64,000 nt of DNA from Caulobacter henricii (GTDB taxonomy: Bacteria > Pseudomonadota > Alphaproteobacteria > Caulobacterales > Caulobacteraceae), in contig NZ_CP013002.1 in NCBI RefSeq assembly GCF_001414055.1, forward strand, positions 2,232,001 to 2,296,000, written 5' to 3'. The position numbers and the translations under genes are program-made. The notes under the pieces were generated by a model, which had not been told where the DNA came from, did no database searches, and saw nothing but the letters and a program-made list of their open reading frames with translations. This document shows, piece after piece, positions 27,586 through 37,117 of the stretch. Position 1 is the first letter of the stretch; every line of letters starts with the position of its first letter.

Positions 27586-27623
27586 GGCCTAGCTAGCCAC
27601 AACCCTAGTGCGAATGGCTAGAC

Positions 27624-27875
27624 CTAAACGCCGCCGGCCATGTAGTCATAGACATCAGCGGCGCGCGTGACCTGGATGGCGATGCGATCGTCGCTGATCT
27701 GGATCTCGCCGCGAGCGATCGGGTGATTGTTGGCCAGGATCCAGACCTCGTCATTGGTCTTGGCGTCCAGCGGGATCACCGCGCCGCGGCCCATGCGCAG
27801 CAGCTGCTGCATGGGGAGGATCGAGCGCCCCAAAAGAACGGAGATCTCGACATTGACGGCGTTGACCTGGCTCAC
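27624..27875 (-). CDS. FliM/FliN (SpoA domain) family protein
   Basis: An 83-residue protein that is a single SpoA domain: VEISVLLGRSILPMQQLLRM, then the GAVIPLD strand and HPIARGEIQ, the core of FliN and of the FliM C-terminus. FliN forms the bottom of the flagellar C-ring switch. No other flagellar gene is nearby, so whether this is the switch FliN or a stand-alone paralogue is unresolved. The GTG start has AGGGGCC upstream and lies 70 bases from the divergent lipB. Confidence 0.85.
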   Translation of the reverse strand: MSQVNAVNVEISVLLGRSILPMQQLLRMGRGAVIPLDAKTNDEVWILANNHPIARGEIQISDDRIAIQVTRAADVYDYMAGGV

Positions 27876-27901
27876 GAACTAAGGCCCCTGAAATCGACTC
27901 T

Positions 27902-27916
27902 CGACCAGACTGGTCG
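27902..27916. promoter_or_regulatory. 15-bp perfect dyad between fliN-like gene and lipB
   Basis: CGACCAG-A-CTGGTCG is a perfect inverted repeat 26 bases upstream of the FliN-like start and 29 bases before lipB. Outer TCTCGA/TCGAGA arms extend the symmetry. It could be an operator for one or both divergent genes; the binding protein is unknown. Confidence 0.4.
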
Positions 27917-27945
27917 CGCCATCGAGATTGCAAGAATAGGGCCGT

Positions 27946-28671
27946 ATGCTTGATCGCCCGTTAAGCCTTGAAAATAAAGGAAACCCGCGCCTGGGACGCA
28001 GCGACGGCGCGCCCGTGGGGTGGGCGGTTTCGACCGGTTACGTCCCCTACCCGGCAGCCGTTGCCGCCATGGAAGCGCGTGCCGCCGCCATTGCCGAGGG
28101 CACGGCGGGCGAACTGGTCTGGCTGCTGGAGCATCCGCCGCTCTATACCGCCGGCATTTCGGCCAAGGGCTCCGACCTGATCGAACCCGACCGCTTCCCG
28201 GTCTTCGAGAGCGGGCGCGGCGGCCAGTACACCTATCATGGCCCCGGCCAGAGGGTGGCCTATGTGATGCTGGACATGACCCGGCGCGGCCGCGACGTCC
28301 GGGCCTTTGTCGAGGCTCTGGAGGCCTGGATCATCGACGCCCTGGCCAGCTTCAATGTGGTCGGCGAGATGCGCGAGGGCCGGGTCGGGGTCTGGGTCGA
28401 GCGCAAGGGGCCGGGCTGGTCACGCGAGGACAAGATCGCCGCCATCGGCGTCAAGCTGCGCAAATGGGTCAGCTTTCACGGCATCAGCCTGAATGTGGAA
28501 CCCGACCTTGGCCATTTCTCGGGCATCGTGCCCTGCGGCCAGACCGAGCACGGCGTCACCAGCCTGGTCGATCTGGGCTTGCCGGTGACCCTGGACGAGG
28601 CCGACGCGGCCCTGAAGGCCAGCTTCCAGCGGATGTTCGGGGCGGTGGAGGACGCGGACGCGCCGGTCTAG
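27946..28671 (+). CDS. lipB: Lipoyl(octanoyl) transferase LipB
   Basis: A 241-residue enzyme that moves octanoate from acyl carrier protein to the lipoyl domains of 2-oxoacid dehydrogenases and GcvH. The signatures are present: [24 protein letters not shown], the lysine K170 in AAIGVKL, and acyl-accepting C197 in [14 protein letters not shown]. The ATG at 27946 fits the family N-terminus in Caulobacter. Its stop overlaps the convergent DUF805 gene by 4 bases. Confidence 0.96.
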   Translation: MLDRPLSLENKGNPRLGRSDGAPVGWAVSTGYVPYPAAVAAMEARAAAIAEGTAGELVWLLEHPPLYTAGISAKGSDLIEPDRFPVFESGRGGQYTYHGPGQRVAYVMLDMTRRGRDVRAFVEALEAWIIDALASFNVVGEMREGRVGVWVERKGPGWSREDKIAAIGVKLRKWVSFHGISLNVEPDLGHFSGIVPCGQTEHGVTSLVDLGLPVTLDEADAALKASFQRMFGAVEDADAPV

Positions 28672-29057
28672 GCTGCGCGAACGCCGGCAGAATCCTTTGA
28701 GGGCCAAGAACAGAGCGCTATCCAGAACAGGATCTGAACGCCGGGAATGAGCGAAAGCCCGGCCCACCAGCCCGCATGCCCCATGTCATGCAGACGCTTC
28801 GACGACAGCGCCGCCATAGCCCACACCTGCGCTAGCCACAAGGCCAAGGCCACGGCGGCGAGAGGCGGCCCCATTGCGGCGAGGGCCTCGGGGCGATGAT
28901 CGATCATGCGGCCAAAGGCGGCAAAGCTGTAGACCGGGGCCTTCGCCAGGAAATAGGCCAGGAAACCCAGGTTGCCGATTAGCCAGGTCACAGTGGTGTC
29001 CATCAGGAAGCGTTCCCGCTCCACCGCGCCACGCGCATCAAACCACCGCCGGATCAT
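28668..29057 (-). CDS. DUF805-like membrane protein
   Basis: A 129-residue protein with three or four hydrophobic helices and the family hallmark [15 protein letters not shown]-x-LIPGVQ between the last two. DUF805 proteins are inner-membrane proteins of unknown function. The ATG at 29057 is preceded by GGTGAGG. It follows another DUF805 gene with a 43-base gap on the same strand, evidently a tandem paralogue pair. Confidence 0.82.
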   Translation of the reverse strand: MIRRWFDARGAVERERFLMDTTVTWLIGNLGFLAYFLAKAPVYSFAAFGRMIDHRPEALAAMGPPLAAVALALWLAQVWAMAALSSKRLHDMGHAGWWAGLSLIPGVQILFWIALCSWPSKDSAGVRAA

Positions 29058-29100
29058 GCCTGACCTCACCTTTTTCGGCGAAAGACTGCAGGACTGAACC

Positions 29101-29505
29101 TTAGATCGAAATCGCCTTCAAGGGATTGGGGCCATAACGATTGGCCCCCTGCTCGCTGCCCATGACGCCCAGCTCGACAATGGCCCAAAGGATGGCGATC
29201 GAGAACACGAAGTCGAGGAAGTGCTCGGGCTGCGGCCACACGGCCACGACAGCCACCAGGATCAGGGCGGCGAACCACCCCGACCGACCACGGTCGTGCA
29301 GGCGCTTGGACAGCACGCAGGCTCCTGAAAACAGCAGGGCCGGATAGACCAGCCAGCCGGTCAGCCAGTGCAGGGTATAGCCGGCGATGGCCTCATAGAT
29401 CACGGTGAAGCCGATCAGCACGGCCGCAGCGATCAGGAACGGTGTGCGCGACAGCCTGCCGTTCGACGACAGGAACAGCTCCGCCCATTCACTCTGACCG
29501 TTCAT
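29101..29505 (-). CDS. DUF805 family membrane protein
   Basis: A 134-residue protein with four predicted membrane helices. The N-terminal SSNGRLSRTPFLIA and central VLSKRLHDRGRSGWFA blocks define DUF805, and the C-terminal GANRYGPNPL is the usual ending of the family. Function unknown. Upstream member of the tandem pair. Confidence 0.9.
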   Translation of the reverse strand: MNGQSEWAELFLSSNGRLSRTPFLIAAAVLIGFTVIYEAIAGYTLHWLTGWLVYPALLFSGACVLSKRLHDRGRSGWFAALILVAVVAVWPQPEHFLDFVFSIAILWAIVELGVMGSEQGANRYGPNPLKAISI

Positions 29506-29607
29506 GCTTGCAAGCTCCAGCGACTCTCGAAGCCGAACCTAGGCCGACGGCAGGGCCAGTGGAAGTCGTCGAACGGCCACAGGGGCGGCGAAATGTCTTC
29601 CGCTGCC

Positions 29608-31602
29608 CTAGGCGAACTCGACAAGCACCTCATCGGCCGCGACCGGGTCACCGCCCTTGGCGTTGACGGCCTTGACCACGCCGTCGCGCTCGGCACGGAT
29701 GATGTTCTGCATCTTCATGGCCTCAAGCACGCAGACCACCTCGCCCTCGCGGACCTGCTGGCCGGCGGCGACGTCCATCGAGACTACCAGGCCCGGCATC
29801 GGCGACAGCACCAGCTTGGAGGTGTCGGCGGCCTGTTTCTCGGGCAGCATGTCATGCAGCTCGGCGGAACGCGGGGTCAGAACCAGCACTCGCGCCTTGG
29901 CGGCGCGGTGGCGGATGGTGAAGCCCTCGGCCGCCGGCGCGACCTGAACGGTGAAGGCGGCACCACCCAGCACGCCGCGGAACACGGGCTTGCCGGGACG
30001 CCAGTCGATGTCGCTCAGGATCAGGGCGCGGCCCTCGTCGAGCAGGTCGACGGTCAGATCCTCGTCGCCTGACAGCTTCACGCGACGCTTGGCGTGGCCG
30101 ACAGCCACCACCCACTCGTCACGCACGGTGCCATTGAGGCCCGCGACATTGGTCCGGGCCCGGGCGGCATAGACCCGCTGCATGGCCGCGCCGACGGCGG
30201 TGAGGATGTCGATCTGGGCCGGGGTCGGCTCGGTGCCGGCAAAGCCATCCGGGAACTCGTCCTTGATGTAGTTGGTCGACAGCTGGCCCGAGCGGAACCG
30301 CTCCTGGTCCATGACGGCATTCAGGAACGGGATGTTCTGGCCAAGACCCTCGATGTGGAAGTCCTCCAGGGCCCGGCCCATGCCGTCGACTGCGGCGATC
30401 CGCGTCGGCGCCCAGGTGCAGAGCTTGGAGATCATCGGGTCGTAGAACATCGAGATCTCGTCGCCCTCGCGCACCCCGGCGTCATTGCGAACCTTATAGC
30501 CTTCCCGCTGTCCCTCCTCCGGAGGGGCGTAGCGGACCAGACGGCCGATGCTGGGCAGGAACTTGCGGTAGGGATCCTCGGCATAGATCCGGCTCTCGAT
30601 GGCCCAGCCGTTGATCTTCAGGTCCTTCTGTTCGAAGGCCAGTTTCTCACCCCAGGCGCTGCGGATCATCTGCTCGACCAGATCCAGGCCCGTGATCAGC
30701 TCGGTGACCGGGTGTTCGACCTGCAGGCGGGTGTTCATCTCCAGGAAGAAGAAGCTCTTGTCCTGGCCGGCCACGAACTCGACCGTACCGGCGCTGTCAT
30801 AGTTGACGGCCTTGGCCAGGGCCACGGCCTGGGCCCCCATGGCGTTGCGGGTGGCCTCGTCGAGCAGCGGGCTCGGCGCCTCCTCGATGACCTTCTGGTT
30901 GCGGCGCTGGATCGAGCATTCGCGCTCGAACAGGTGGACCACGTTGCCGTGCTTGTCGCCCAGCACCTGGATCTCGATATGGCGCGGGCTGACGATGAAC
31001 TTCTCGATGAAGATCCGGTCGTCGCCAAAGCTGGCCTTGGCCTCGGCGCGGACGGCCGGGAAGCCCTCCTCGACGTCCTGCTGCGTCCAGGCCACCCGGA
31101 TGCCCTTGCCGCCACCGCCGGCCGAGGCCTTGATCATCACCGGATATCCGATCTGCTCGGAAATCCTGATCGCGTGGGCGGTGTCGTCGATCTCGCCGAT
31201 ATGGCCCGGCACGCAGGAGACCCCGGCGGCCTGGGCGAACTTCTTGCTCTCGATCTTGTCGCCCATGGCGCTGATCGCGCCGGGATTGGGACCGATGAAC
31301 ACGATGCCCTCATCGGCGCAGCGCTGGGCGAAGCCGGCATTCTCCGACAGGAAGCCAAAGCCCGGGTGCACGGCCTGGGCCCCGGTCTGCCGACAGGCGT
31401 CGATGATCTTGTCAGCCACCAGGTAGGACTGGTTGGCTGGCGACGGGCCGATGTGAACCGACTCGTCGGCCATCTCGACGGCGAGGCTGCCTGCGTCCGC
31501 ATCGGAATAGACCACCACGGTCGCAATCCCCAGCCGGCGACACGTCTTGATGACGCGAACGGCGATTTCGCCCCGGTTGGCGATCAGGATCTTGCTGAAC
31601 AT
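29608..31602 (-). CDS. pccA: Propionyl/acetyl-CoA carboxylase, biotin-containing alpha subunit
   Basis: A 664-residue biotin-dependent acyl-CoA carboxylase subunit: biotin carboxylase domain (residues 1-~450; KILIANRGEIAVRVIKTC, KASAGGGGKGIRV, FFLEMNTRLQVEHPVTE), a central BT domain linking to the carboxyltransferase (~500-590), and a C-terminal biotinyl domain with K630 in EAMKMQN. The VHPGFGFLSEN and SYLVADKIIDAC forms and the BT region favour propionyl-CoA carboxylase. The beta subunit (pccB) is not in the window. ATG 31602 has AGGGGG upstream; the open frame extends 41 codons further without domain content. Confidence 0.9.
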   Translation of the reverse strand: MFSKILIANRGEIAVRVIKTCRRLGIATVVVYSDADAGSLAVEMADESVHIGPSPANQSYLVADKIIDACRQTGAQAVHPGFGFLSENAGFAQRCADEGIVFIGPNPGAISAMGDKIESKKFAQAAGVSCVPGHIGEIDDTAHAIRISEQIGYPVMIKASAGGGGKGIRVAWTQQDVEEGFPAVRAEAKASFGDDRIFIEKFIVSPRHIEIQVLGDKHGNVVHLFERECSIQRRNQKVIEEAPSPLLDEATRNAMGAQAVALAKAVNYDSAGTVEFVAGQDKSFFFLEMNTRLQVEHPVTELITGLDLVEQMIRSAWGEKLAFEQKDLKINGWAIESRIYAEDPYRKFLPSIGRLVRYAPPEEGQREGYKVRNDAGVREGDEISMFYDPMISKLCTWAPTRIAAVDGMGRALEDFHIEGLGQNIPFLNAVMDQERFRSGQLSTNYIKDEFPDGFAGTEPTPAQIDILTAVGAAMQRVYAARARTNVAGLNGTVRDEWVVAVGHAKRRVKLSGDEDLTVDLLDEGRALILSDIDWRPGKPVFRGVLGGAAFTVQVAPAAEGFTIRHRAAKARVLVLTPRSAELHDMLPEKQAADTSKLVLSPMPGLVVSMDVAAGQQVREGEVVCVLEAMKMQNIIRAERDGVVKAVNAKGGDPVAADEVLVEFA

Positions 31603-31758
31603 GGTGTGGCCCCCTGCAAGCTTATTGTCTTGTTGGACACCGGTTATCAGGCCCGCGCCTGTTTGCAACCTTGCCCCTACGGCGGTACACCGGGGACAGG
31701 GCATGACACCGGTTTCCAAAAACAAGGCCCACGACGTCTGGTTAGGGGAGAAGCAGCC

Positions 31759-34700
31759 GTGATCAAGGCAATGATTCTGGGCTGGATGGGCGGTGCCCTC
31801 CTCCTGGCCGGCACGGCCACGGCCGCCTCCAAAGAGCAGCCGGCCCTGCTATTCCATCTGTCGGGCGACCAGGGACTGGTCGCTGATACGGCCGCCGGCG
31901 ACGCCATCCCCAATTTCAGCGACAAGGTGACGCCGATCGCCGACGGCGCGTTCGGCAAGGGCTTTCATGCCGAGGACGACGGAGTCGTCGCCTGGAACGC
32001 GCCCGGCAATATTCAGGCCCAGCGCGGGTCCCTCGCCTTCTTCTGGCGCTCGGGCTACCCGGTCGGCCAGGCCCCGTTCGTGATCTTCCGGGTCGGTTTC
32101 GCCGACCACAGCAGCTGGGACATGGCCTTCCTGCGGATCGACTGGAACGGCGCGGGCTTTGACGCCTTCGTCACCGACAACGGTCTGGCGCGCACCCGCG
32201 TCTCGTTCAAGCTGGACAAGGCCCCGAAGGCTGACGCCTGGACCCATCTGGCCTTCACCTGGGATGAAACCACCGGCGTTCAGCTGTTTGTCGACGGCAA
32301 GCCGGCCGCGCGCCGCGATCGCAAGGCGATCTATGATGCCGGCCTGGACCAGTTCGGCGTCGCGGCGCGGGTGATCGCGCCGCACCAGGTCCAAAGCCGC
32401 TACAACTTCCTGCGCGGCGGAGACCTGGATGAGCTCCGCGTCTATGACCGCCCGCTGGAGGCGGCCAATATCGCTGCCCTGGCCCGGAACGCGCCGACCG
32501 AAACGCCGGCCCCGGTCGCCCTGCTCAGCGATCCGGCGACGCGCGCGGCCTGGCGCCTGCGTTATGGCTGGAACCGCGAGAAGGACCTGCCGCCCTATCT
32601 GGCCGCGCCCTCGACGCGCATCCGCAAGGTCGAGTTCACCGACGCCAAGGACATCAAGCAGTGGATGTGGCGGGCCAATGACGGGATTCCTGAAACCACC
32701 TGGCCCGGTGTCTATAACCGCTCGCGTCTGGAAGGCCGCAACGACTACTTCCAGCTGCCGGACTGGAACGTCTATGTCGAGGGCGGCAAGACGCTGAAGC
32801 TGTCCCTGCCCGACGAGCTCATCAACCGCCTCGAGATCCAGGGCCCGGCCTATGGCGAGCTGACCTGGACGCCCGCAGGCGGCGGCGAGACAACGACGCT
32901 GGGCCGCCGCGACAGGAACCAGGGCCGCACCGTCACCACCCTGGCCACCGCCTTGAAGGGTGGCGTGATCAGCTTCACCAATACGGCCCAGGAAACCCCG
33001 ATCCAGGAGCTCTGGGCCTATAATGTGTCGGAGGGCCTCGAGCCGGCCGGTGCCTTCAAGATGAGCTACACGGTTCGCGCCGATGCAGAGCCCGACTATC
33101 TGAACCTGGCGGATCTCAAGCGCTACATTGCCGGCCGCCATCCGGTTGCGGAGCGCGCCACCGTGGTGGCCCTGCCTGAAGGGGCCCCCAGCCGCAAACG
33201 AAGCACAGCCAAGGGCCCGGTCGCAGGCCTGCCGATTGTGCACGTGCTGATCCCGTCGAATTTCGGCGACGCGCCGGCCAATCTGCCGCTTGCCCGCAAC
33301 TGGGCCTATGGCTGGGAAAATGTGCGCGACGGCCTCGACGGTATCGCCATCGACATTCCGGCGCTCAACATCGCCACCTCAGACGGCGAACTCGTGCCGC
33401 TGAACATTCAGATCAAGGATCCGATCTGGCCCGGCCGCAACATGATCGACGTCAGCGTTTCGGTGAAGCCGGGCGAGGCCCGCACCGTCTGGCTGGACCT
33501 GCGCGACCGCATCCTGACCGCCGACAGTCTCTATCTGACCCTGGCCTCCGCCAGCGACGCGTTCGGCCCCCAGGCGCTGGACGGAACGAAGATCCGGCTG
33601 GTCTTCAAGGATCGCAATCTGGCCAAGGCCGAACACGTCGCCGACCGCTTCAACCAGATGAAGGACAACTGGGCCTTCCTGGTCGAGGAGCACACCACCT
33701 CCAAGCGTCAGGGCCTCTACCGCCGCCTGGATGCCGACATGTCCGACCTGCTGCGGGTCGATCCTGATCACCAGCAGGGCCGCGAATACTGGGGCGACAT
33801 CACCTATGGCAGCCAGGGCTGGCCGAGCTTCGAGCAACCCAGGGCCCCGGAAGGCACGCCACTCTGGGCCTTCCGCCAGTCGCAGGACCTGAAACGGGTC
33901 AGTCAGTTCGTCAACTGGTGGATCGACGAGCGTCAGTCTGAATATGGCGACTTCGGGGGCGGGATTTCCGACGATACCGACCTGACACAGCAGTGGCCGG
34001 GCCTCGCCCTGATGGGTGTCGAGCCTGACAAGATCCGAAGTTCCCTGAACTGTCTTGCGGACGCCGCCCATCGCAACGGCATGTTCACCGATGGCCTGCC
34101 GACCATCACCACCGACGAGCTTCACGTCTATGAGGAAGGCATCAATTCAGATGCTGAATCCCTGTACCTGAACTACGGCGACCCGCTGGCCGTCGAGCGG
34201 ATGATGACCACCGTTCGTGGCCTGCAGCGGGTGGTGGAGACCAACCCGGCCGGCCACCTGCATTTCAATTCCAACTGGTTTGGCGGCAAGACCATTTATC
34301 GCGAAGGCCCCTGGGAATGGTCCAAGCCCTATTCCTACCTGATCCTGCACCCCGCCATCCTGCTGGGGACCTATAATGGCGATCCGCAGTCGCGGGCCAT
34401 GATCATCGGTCTTGCCGACGGCTATCTGGCCCATCAGGCCAAGGACGGCAGCTATCCCAATGAGATCAACTGGCGCAGCGATGCCGAACGCGGCGGCACC
34501 ATGCTGCAGGGCTCGGGTGCCGGTTCGCCGATGCAGATCTTCTGGGCGGCCTATCGCTTCACCGGCGACGCCCGGTATCTCAAGCCCATTTTCTGGCGCG
34601 TCGACAAGAATGGCCCGCGATCGGTCGCGGACCTGAACGAGAATGTCCTGGACGCGCTCGACAAACGCGCCGCGTGGGGCGAGACCCTGACCCGGCGCGC

Positions 34701-35556
34701 CGAGACCGGGGGTGATTTCGAGCGCTTCGCCGCCTGGCAAATAACCGGGGACAAGGCCCATCTCGAGCGGCTCTATGCCGATGAGATCAAGTGGAACAGC
34801 CAGCACATGGCGATGCTGACGGAAGGCCACTGGTGGTCGGATCGCGTCGAGCTGCCCAGTGACCTGCTGCAGCGCTCGCGCCTCGGCGGGACCGCCCTGA
34901 AGCGCAACCTGCTCTATCCGGGTCACCTGGTCAGCTGGCGCTTCGACGGCGAGACCCGCGGCGAAGACGTGGCGATCCTGATCCAGGACGCGACGCCCGG
35001 GCGCTTCAAGGTTCTGGCCCATAACCTGACCGGCAAGCCGGTACAGGCCGACATGACCGGCTGGGGGATTGCCCCCGGTCAGTGGACCCTGCGGCAGGGC
35101 CTCGACACCAATGGCGATGATGCCCTCGATGGCACAGCCGAGACGCGTGACCTGACGTTCGAACGAACGCGGACGGTTCGCCTGACCCTGCCACCCGGCC
35201 AGACCAGCGTCATCGAGATGGCCCTGAAAACGCCGGGCGATGACCCGGCAGGGCGCGCCGATCTGGGCGTGGGGCGTGGCGATGTCACTGTCAAGGACTC
35301 CAGGGTCAGCGTCGCGATCCACAGCCTGGGGGCCAAGGACGCCCTGGCGGCCCGGCTTGATCTGATCGATGCCGCCGGCCAGGTCATCGCCTCAACGCCG
35401 ACGCCGGCGCTCAAGGCCCCCGCGGACCTCAAGCCGAAGGTGGGGCGCGTGACCCTGACCGCGCCTGCCGCCCTGAAGCCGTCAGGCCTGCGCCTGCGCC
35501 TTGTCACCGACCAGCCCCAGATCACGAGCCTCAATGACGAGGTTGGCGTGCCATGA
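31759..35556 (+). CDS. Large secreted LamG-domain protein, probable polysaccharide-active
   Basis: A 1265-residue protein beginning with a signal peptide (residues ~5-23, ending TATAAS). Residues ~30-240 form a LamG/concanavalin-A-like jelly roll (GSLAFFWRSGYPVG, WTHLAFTWDETTGVQLFVDG, GGDLDELRVYDRPL). The region ~640-1020 is Trp/Tyr-rich and helical, with repeated NWW/EYGDFGGG and LADGYLAHQAKDGSYPNE elements like the alpha/alpha-toroid of lyases and GH families. I cannot name a CAZy family. GTG 31759 has AGGGGAG upstream; ATG 31771 is an alternative. The frame stays open far upstream, but only antisense to pccA. Its stop overlaps the next frame (ATGA). Confidence 0.8.
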   Translation: MIKAMILGWMGGALLLAGTATAASKEQPALLFHLSGDQGLVADTAAGDAIPNFSDKVTPIADGAFGKGFHAEDDGVVAWNAPGNIQAQRGSLAFFWRSGYPVGQAPFVIFRVGFADHSSWDMAFLRIDWNGAGFDAFVTDNGLARTRVSFKLDKAPKADAWTHLAFTWDETTGVQLFVDGKPAARRDRKAIYDAGLDQFGVAARVIAPHQVQSRYNFLRGGDLDELRVYDRPLEAANIAALARNAPTETPAPVALLSDPATRAAWRLRYGWNREKDLPPYLAAPSTRIRKVEFTDAKDIKQWMWRANDGIPETTWPGVYNRSRLEGRNDYFQLPDWNVYVEGGKTLKLSLPDELINRLEIQGPAYGELTWTPAGGGETTTLGRRDRNQGRTVTTLATALKGGVISFTNTAQETPIQELWAYNVSEGLEPAGAFKMSYTVRADAEPDYLNLADLKRYIAGRHPVAERATVVALPEGAPSRKRSTAKGPVAGLPIVHVLIPSNFGDAPANLPLARNWAYGWENVRDGLDGIAIDIPALNIATSDGELVPLNIQIKDPIWPGRNMIDVSVSVKPGEARTVWLDLRDRILTADSLYLTLASASDAFGPQALDGTKIRLVFKDRNLAKAEHVADRFNQMKDNWAFLVEEHTTSKRQGLYRRLDADMSDLLRVDPDHQQGREYWGDITYGSQGWPSFEQPRAPEGTPLWAFRQSQDLKRVSQFVNWWIDERQSEYGDFGGGISDDTDLTQQWPGLALMGVEPDKIRSSLNCLADAAHRNGMFTDGLPTITTDELHVYEEGINSDAESLYLNYGDPLAVERMMTTVRGLQRVVETNPAGHLHFNSNWFGGKTIYREGPWEWSKPYSYLILHPAILLGTYNGDPQSRAMIIGLADGYLAHQAKDGSYPNEINWRSDAERGGTMLQGSGAGSPMQIFWAAYRFTGDARYLKPIFWRVDKNGPRSVADLNENVLDALDKRAAWGETLTRRAETGGDFERFAAWQITGDKAHLERLYADEIKWNSQHMAMLTEGHWWSDRVELPSDLLQRSRLGGTALKRNLLYPGHLVSWRFDGETRGEDVAILIQDATPGRFKVLAHNLTGKPVQADMTGWGIAPGQWTLRQGLDTNGDDALDGTAETRDLTFERTRTVRLTLPPGQTSVIEMALKTPGDDPAGRADLGVGRGDVTVKDSRVSVAIHSLGAKDALAARLDLIDAAGQVIASTPTPALKAPADLKPKVGRVTLTAPAALKPSGLRLRLVTDQPQITSLNDEVGVP

Positions 35557-35591
35557 CTGACCCGATCCAGCCGCCCGAGGAATCCGAAGCC

Positions 35592-36089
35592 ATGAAATCC
35601 ACTGCTCTTGCCGCTGCCCTGGCCGTGGCCCTTGTCTCTCCCGCCATGGCGCAGACCGCCACGCCGCCCTCGGCACCGCCCGTCTATCCGCCCTACGGCC
35701 GCTCGGTGACCCTGGCCGAGGCCAAGATCGCCGTCGCCGCCGCCCAGGCCGAAGCCGTCAAGAACGGCTGGTTCATGGTCATCACCGTGGTCGAGCCCAA
35801 TGGCGCGCTGGTGGTGAGTGAAAAGATGGACGGCACGCAGTACGGTTCAAACGATGTGGCGCGTCGCAAGGCCGAAACCGCCGCCAACTTCCGTCGACCG
35901 ACGCTCTTTTTCCAGGACGCGGTCAAGGGCGGGACGCTGAACGCCATCTTCACCGGGGCCCTGGCCATCGAGGGCGGCGAACTGCTGATTGTCGACAACC
36001 GCATCATTGGTGCCATCGGCGCGTCGGGCGGAACGGGTGCCCAGGACGGCGTGGTGGCCCGTGCCGGCGCGGCGGCCCTGGCCAAATAG
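35592..36089 (+). CDS. GlcG/HbpS family protein, secreted
   Basis: A 165-residue protein with a signal peptide (residues 1-~21, ending PAMAQ) and one GlcG/HbpS domain (LAEAKIAVAAAQAEAVKNG, VVEPNGALVVSEKMDG, ending IGAIGASGGTGAQDGVVARA). HbpS binds haem in Streptomyces; other members are of unknown function. I start at 35592 so that the signal peptide is N-terminal; an in-frame ATG at 35553 overlaps the LamG stop. Translational coupling to the LamG gene is likely either way. Confidence 0.88.
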   Translation: MKSTALAAALAVALVSPAMAQTATPPSAPPVYPPYGRSVTLAEAKIAVAAAQAEAVKNGWFMVITVVEPNGALVVSEKMDGTQYGSNDVARRKAETAANFRRPTLFFQDAVKGGTLNAIFTGALAIEGGELLIVDNRIIGAIGASGGTGAQDGVVARAGAAALAK

Positions 36090-36097
36090 ACGACTCC

Positions 36098-36130
36098 GGA
36101 AGGGCGGGGTCGGCAACACCCCGCCTTTCC
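36098..36130. terminator. Hairpin between convergent GlcG and DJ-1 genes
   Basis: Arms 36098-36110 and 36118-36130 pair over 13 bp with one G-U wobble, around a 7-base loop. It sits 9 bases after the GlcG stop and 9 bases from the DJ-1 gene stop. No long T-tract, but position and stem strength suggest a bidirectional terminator. Confidence 0.6.
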
Positions 36131-36138
36131 ACGGGTCG

Positions 36139-36717
36139 TCAGGCCGGAGCGAACTCCCTGGCGAACATGGCCTCGTAGCCGCTGATCAGCGCTTCGGACT
36201 CCGGTGCGATCAGGCGCGCGATTCCGGCCGCGAAGCTGACCGGCGCGATACCGGCGGCACTCACGATCCTGCCGGAGGTCACGGCCCTGGCCTGATCGAC
36301 GTACCGGGTGCCGCCCCCATAGCCGGGAGCCTGCTCCCCCAGCCAGTCCTTGCCATTGGAGGTATGGTCGCGACCGTCAAAAAGCCTCGCTCGGGCCGCG
36401 GCGACGGTGCCCGCGCAGATCGCGCCGACGATCTTGCCGTCGGCGACGGCCTGCCGCAGCAGCCCAAACACCGCCTCATCGTCAAAGCCTGTCCAGGCTT
36501 CCGAACCGATCAGCAGGAAGACGTCGGCATCAGACAGGACCGGATCATCGAACCTGTAGTCCGCGGCAGCCAGCAGGCCGCCGATTGAGGTCTGGGGCTC
36601 GCCATCCGGCGTGGCGACCTCGATCTGGACGCCCAGATGCTCACGCAGAAGCGCCAGGACCGGCCCAGCCTCCCAATCGGCCCAGCCCGGTTGCAGAAAT
36701 GCGACGGCAACAGTCAT
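36139..36717 (-). CDS. DJ-1/PfpI family protein
   Basis: A 192-residue class I glutamine-amidotransferase-like protein of the DJ-1/PfpI group. The nucleophile elbow has C101 in VGAICAGTVAAA, and E73 in LIGSEAW takes the place of the conserved acidic residue. Members include glyoxalases, amidases and protein deglycases; the subgroup is not clear. It begins 9 bases after the UPF0145 stop on the same strand. Confidence 0.88.
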   Translation of the reverse strand: MTVAVAFLQPGWADWEAGPVLALLREHLGVQIEVATPDGEPQTSIGGLLAAADYRFDDPVLSDADVFLLIGSEAWTGFDDEAVFGLLRQAVADGKIVGAICAGTVAAARARLFDGRDHTSNGKDWLGEQAPGYGGGTRYVDQARAVTSGRIVSAAGIAPVSFAAGIARLIAPESEALISGYEAMFAREFAPA

Positions 36718-36726
36718 CGGCCTCCC

Positions 36727-37047
36727 CTAACGCAGCTTCACGGCGGTGCCGGCGGCGGTGACCATCAGCATGCCGCCGTCAGGGCCCAGCGACTCATAGT
36801 CGAGATCCACCCCCACCACGGCGTCGGCGCCCAGGCGGCGGGCCTCATCGTTCATTTCCTGCAGGGCGATGTCGCGCGCCTCGCGCAGGGCCTTCTCGTA
36901 ACCGCCCGCGCGCCCGCCGATGATGTTGGTAATGCCGGCGAAGATGTCGCGGAAGATGTGCGCGCCGATGATCGCCTCTCCCGACACCACACCCAGGGTG
37001 GCAGCGGTTTCGCGCTCGGCGATCGAGGGGGTGGTAGAGTTCAACAT
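36727..37047 (-). CDS. UPF0145 (YbjQ) family protein
   Basis: A 106-residue protein with the YbjQ signature [35 protein letters not shown] and [12 protein letters not shown]. It is sometimes called a putative heavy-metal-binding protein; no function is proven. Probably co-transcribed with the DJ-1 gene; divergent from msrB with 70 bases between. Confidence 0.93.
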   Translation of the reverse strand: MLNSTTPSIAERETAATLGVVSGEAIIGAHIFRDIFAGITNIIGGRAGGYEKALREARDIALQEMNDEARRLGADAVVGVDLDYESLGPDGGMLMVTAAGTAVKLR

Positions 37048-37117
37048 CGGCTCGTTCCTTCCTGATGGGCGTCTTCGACTCTACCCGATTGGCTCCGGGC
37101 ACCCTACACTGGGTGTC

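Noticed and set aside
30094-31758. 555-codon open extension upstream of the LamG protein in the same frame
   Set aside because: It runs antisense through pccA, has no recognisable domain and precedes a clear signal peptide with its own start and ribosome site; long open antisense frames are normal at this GC.
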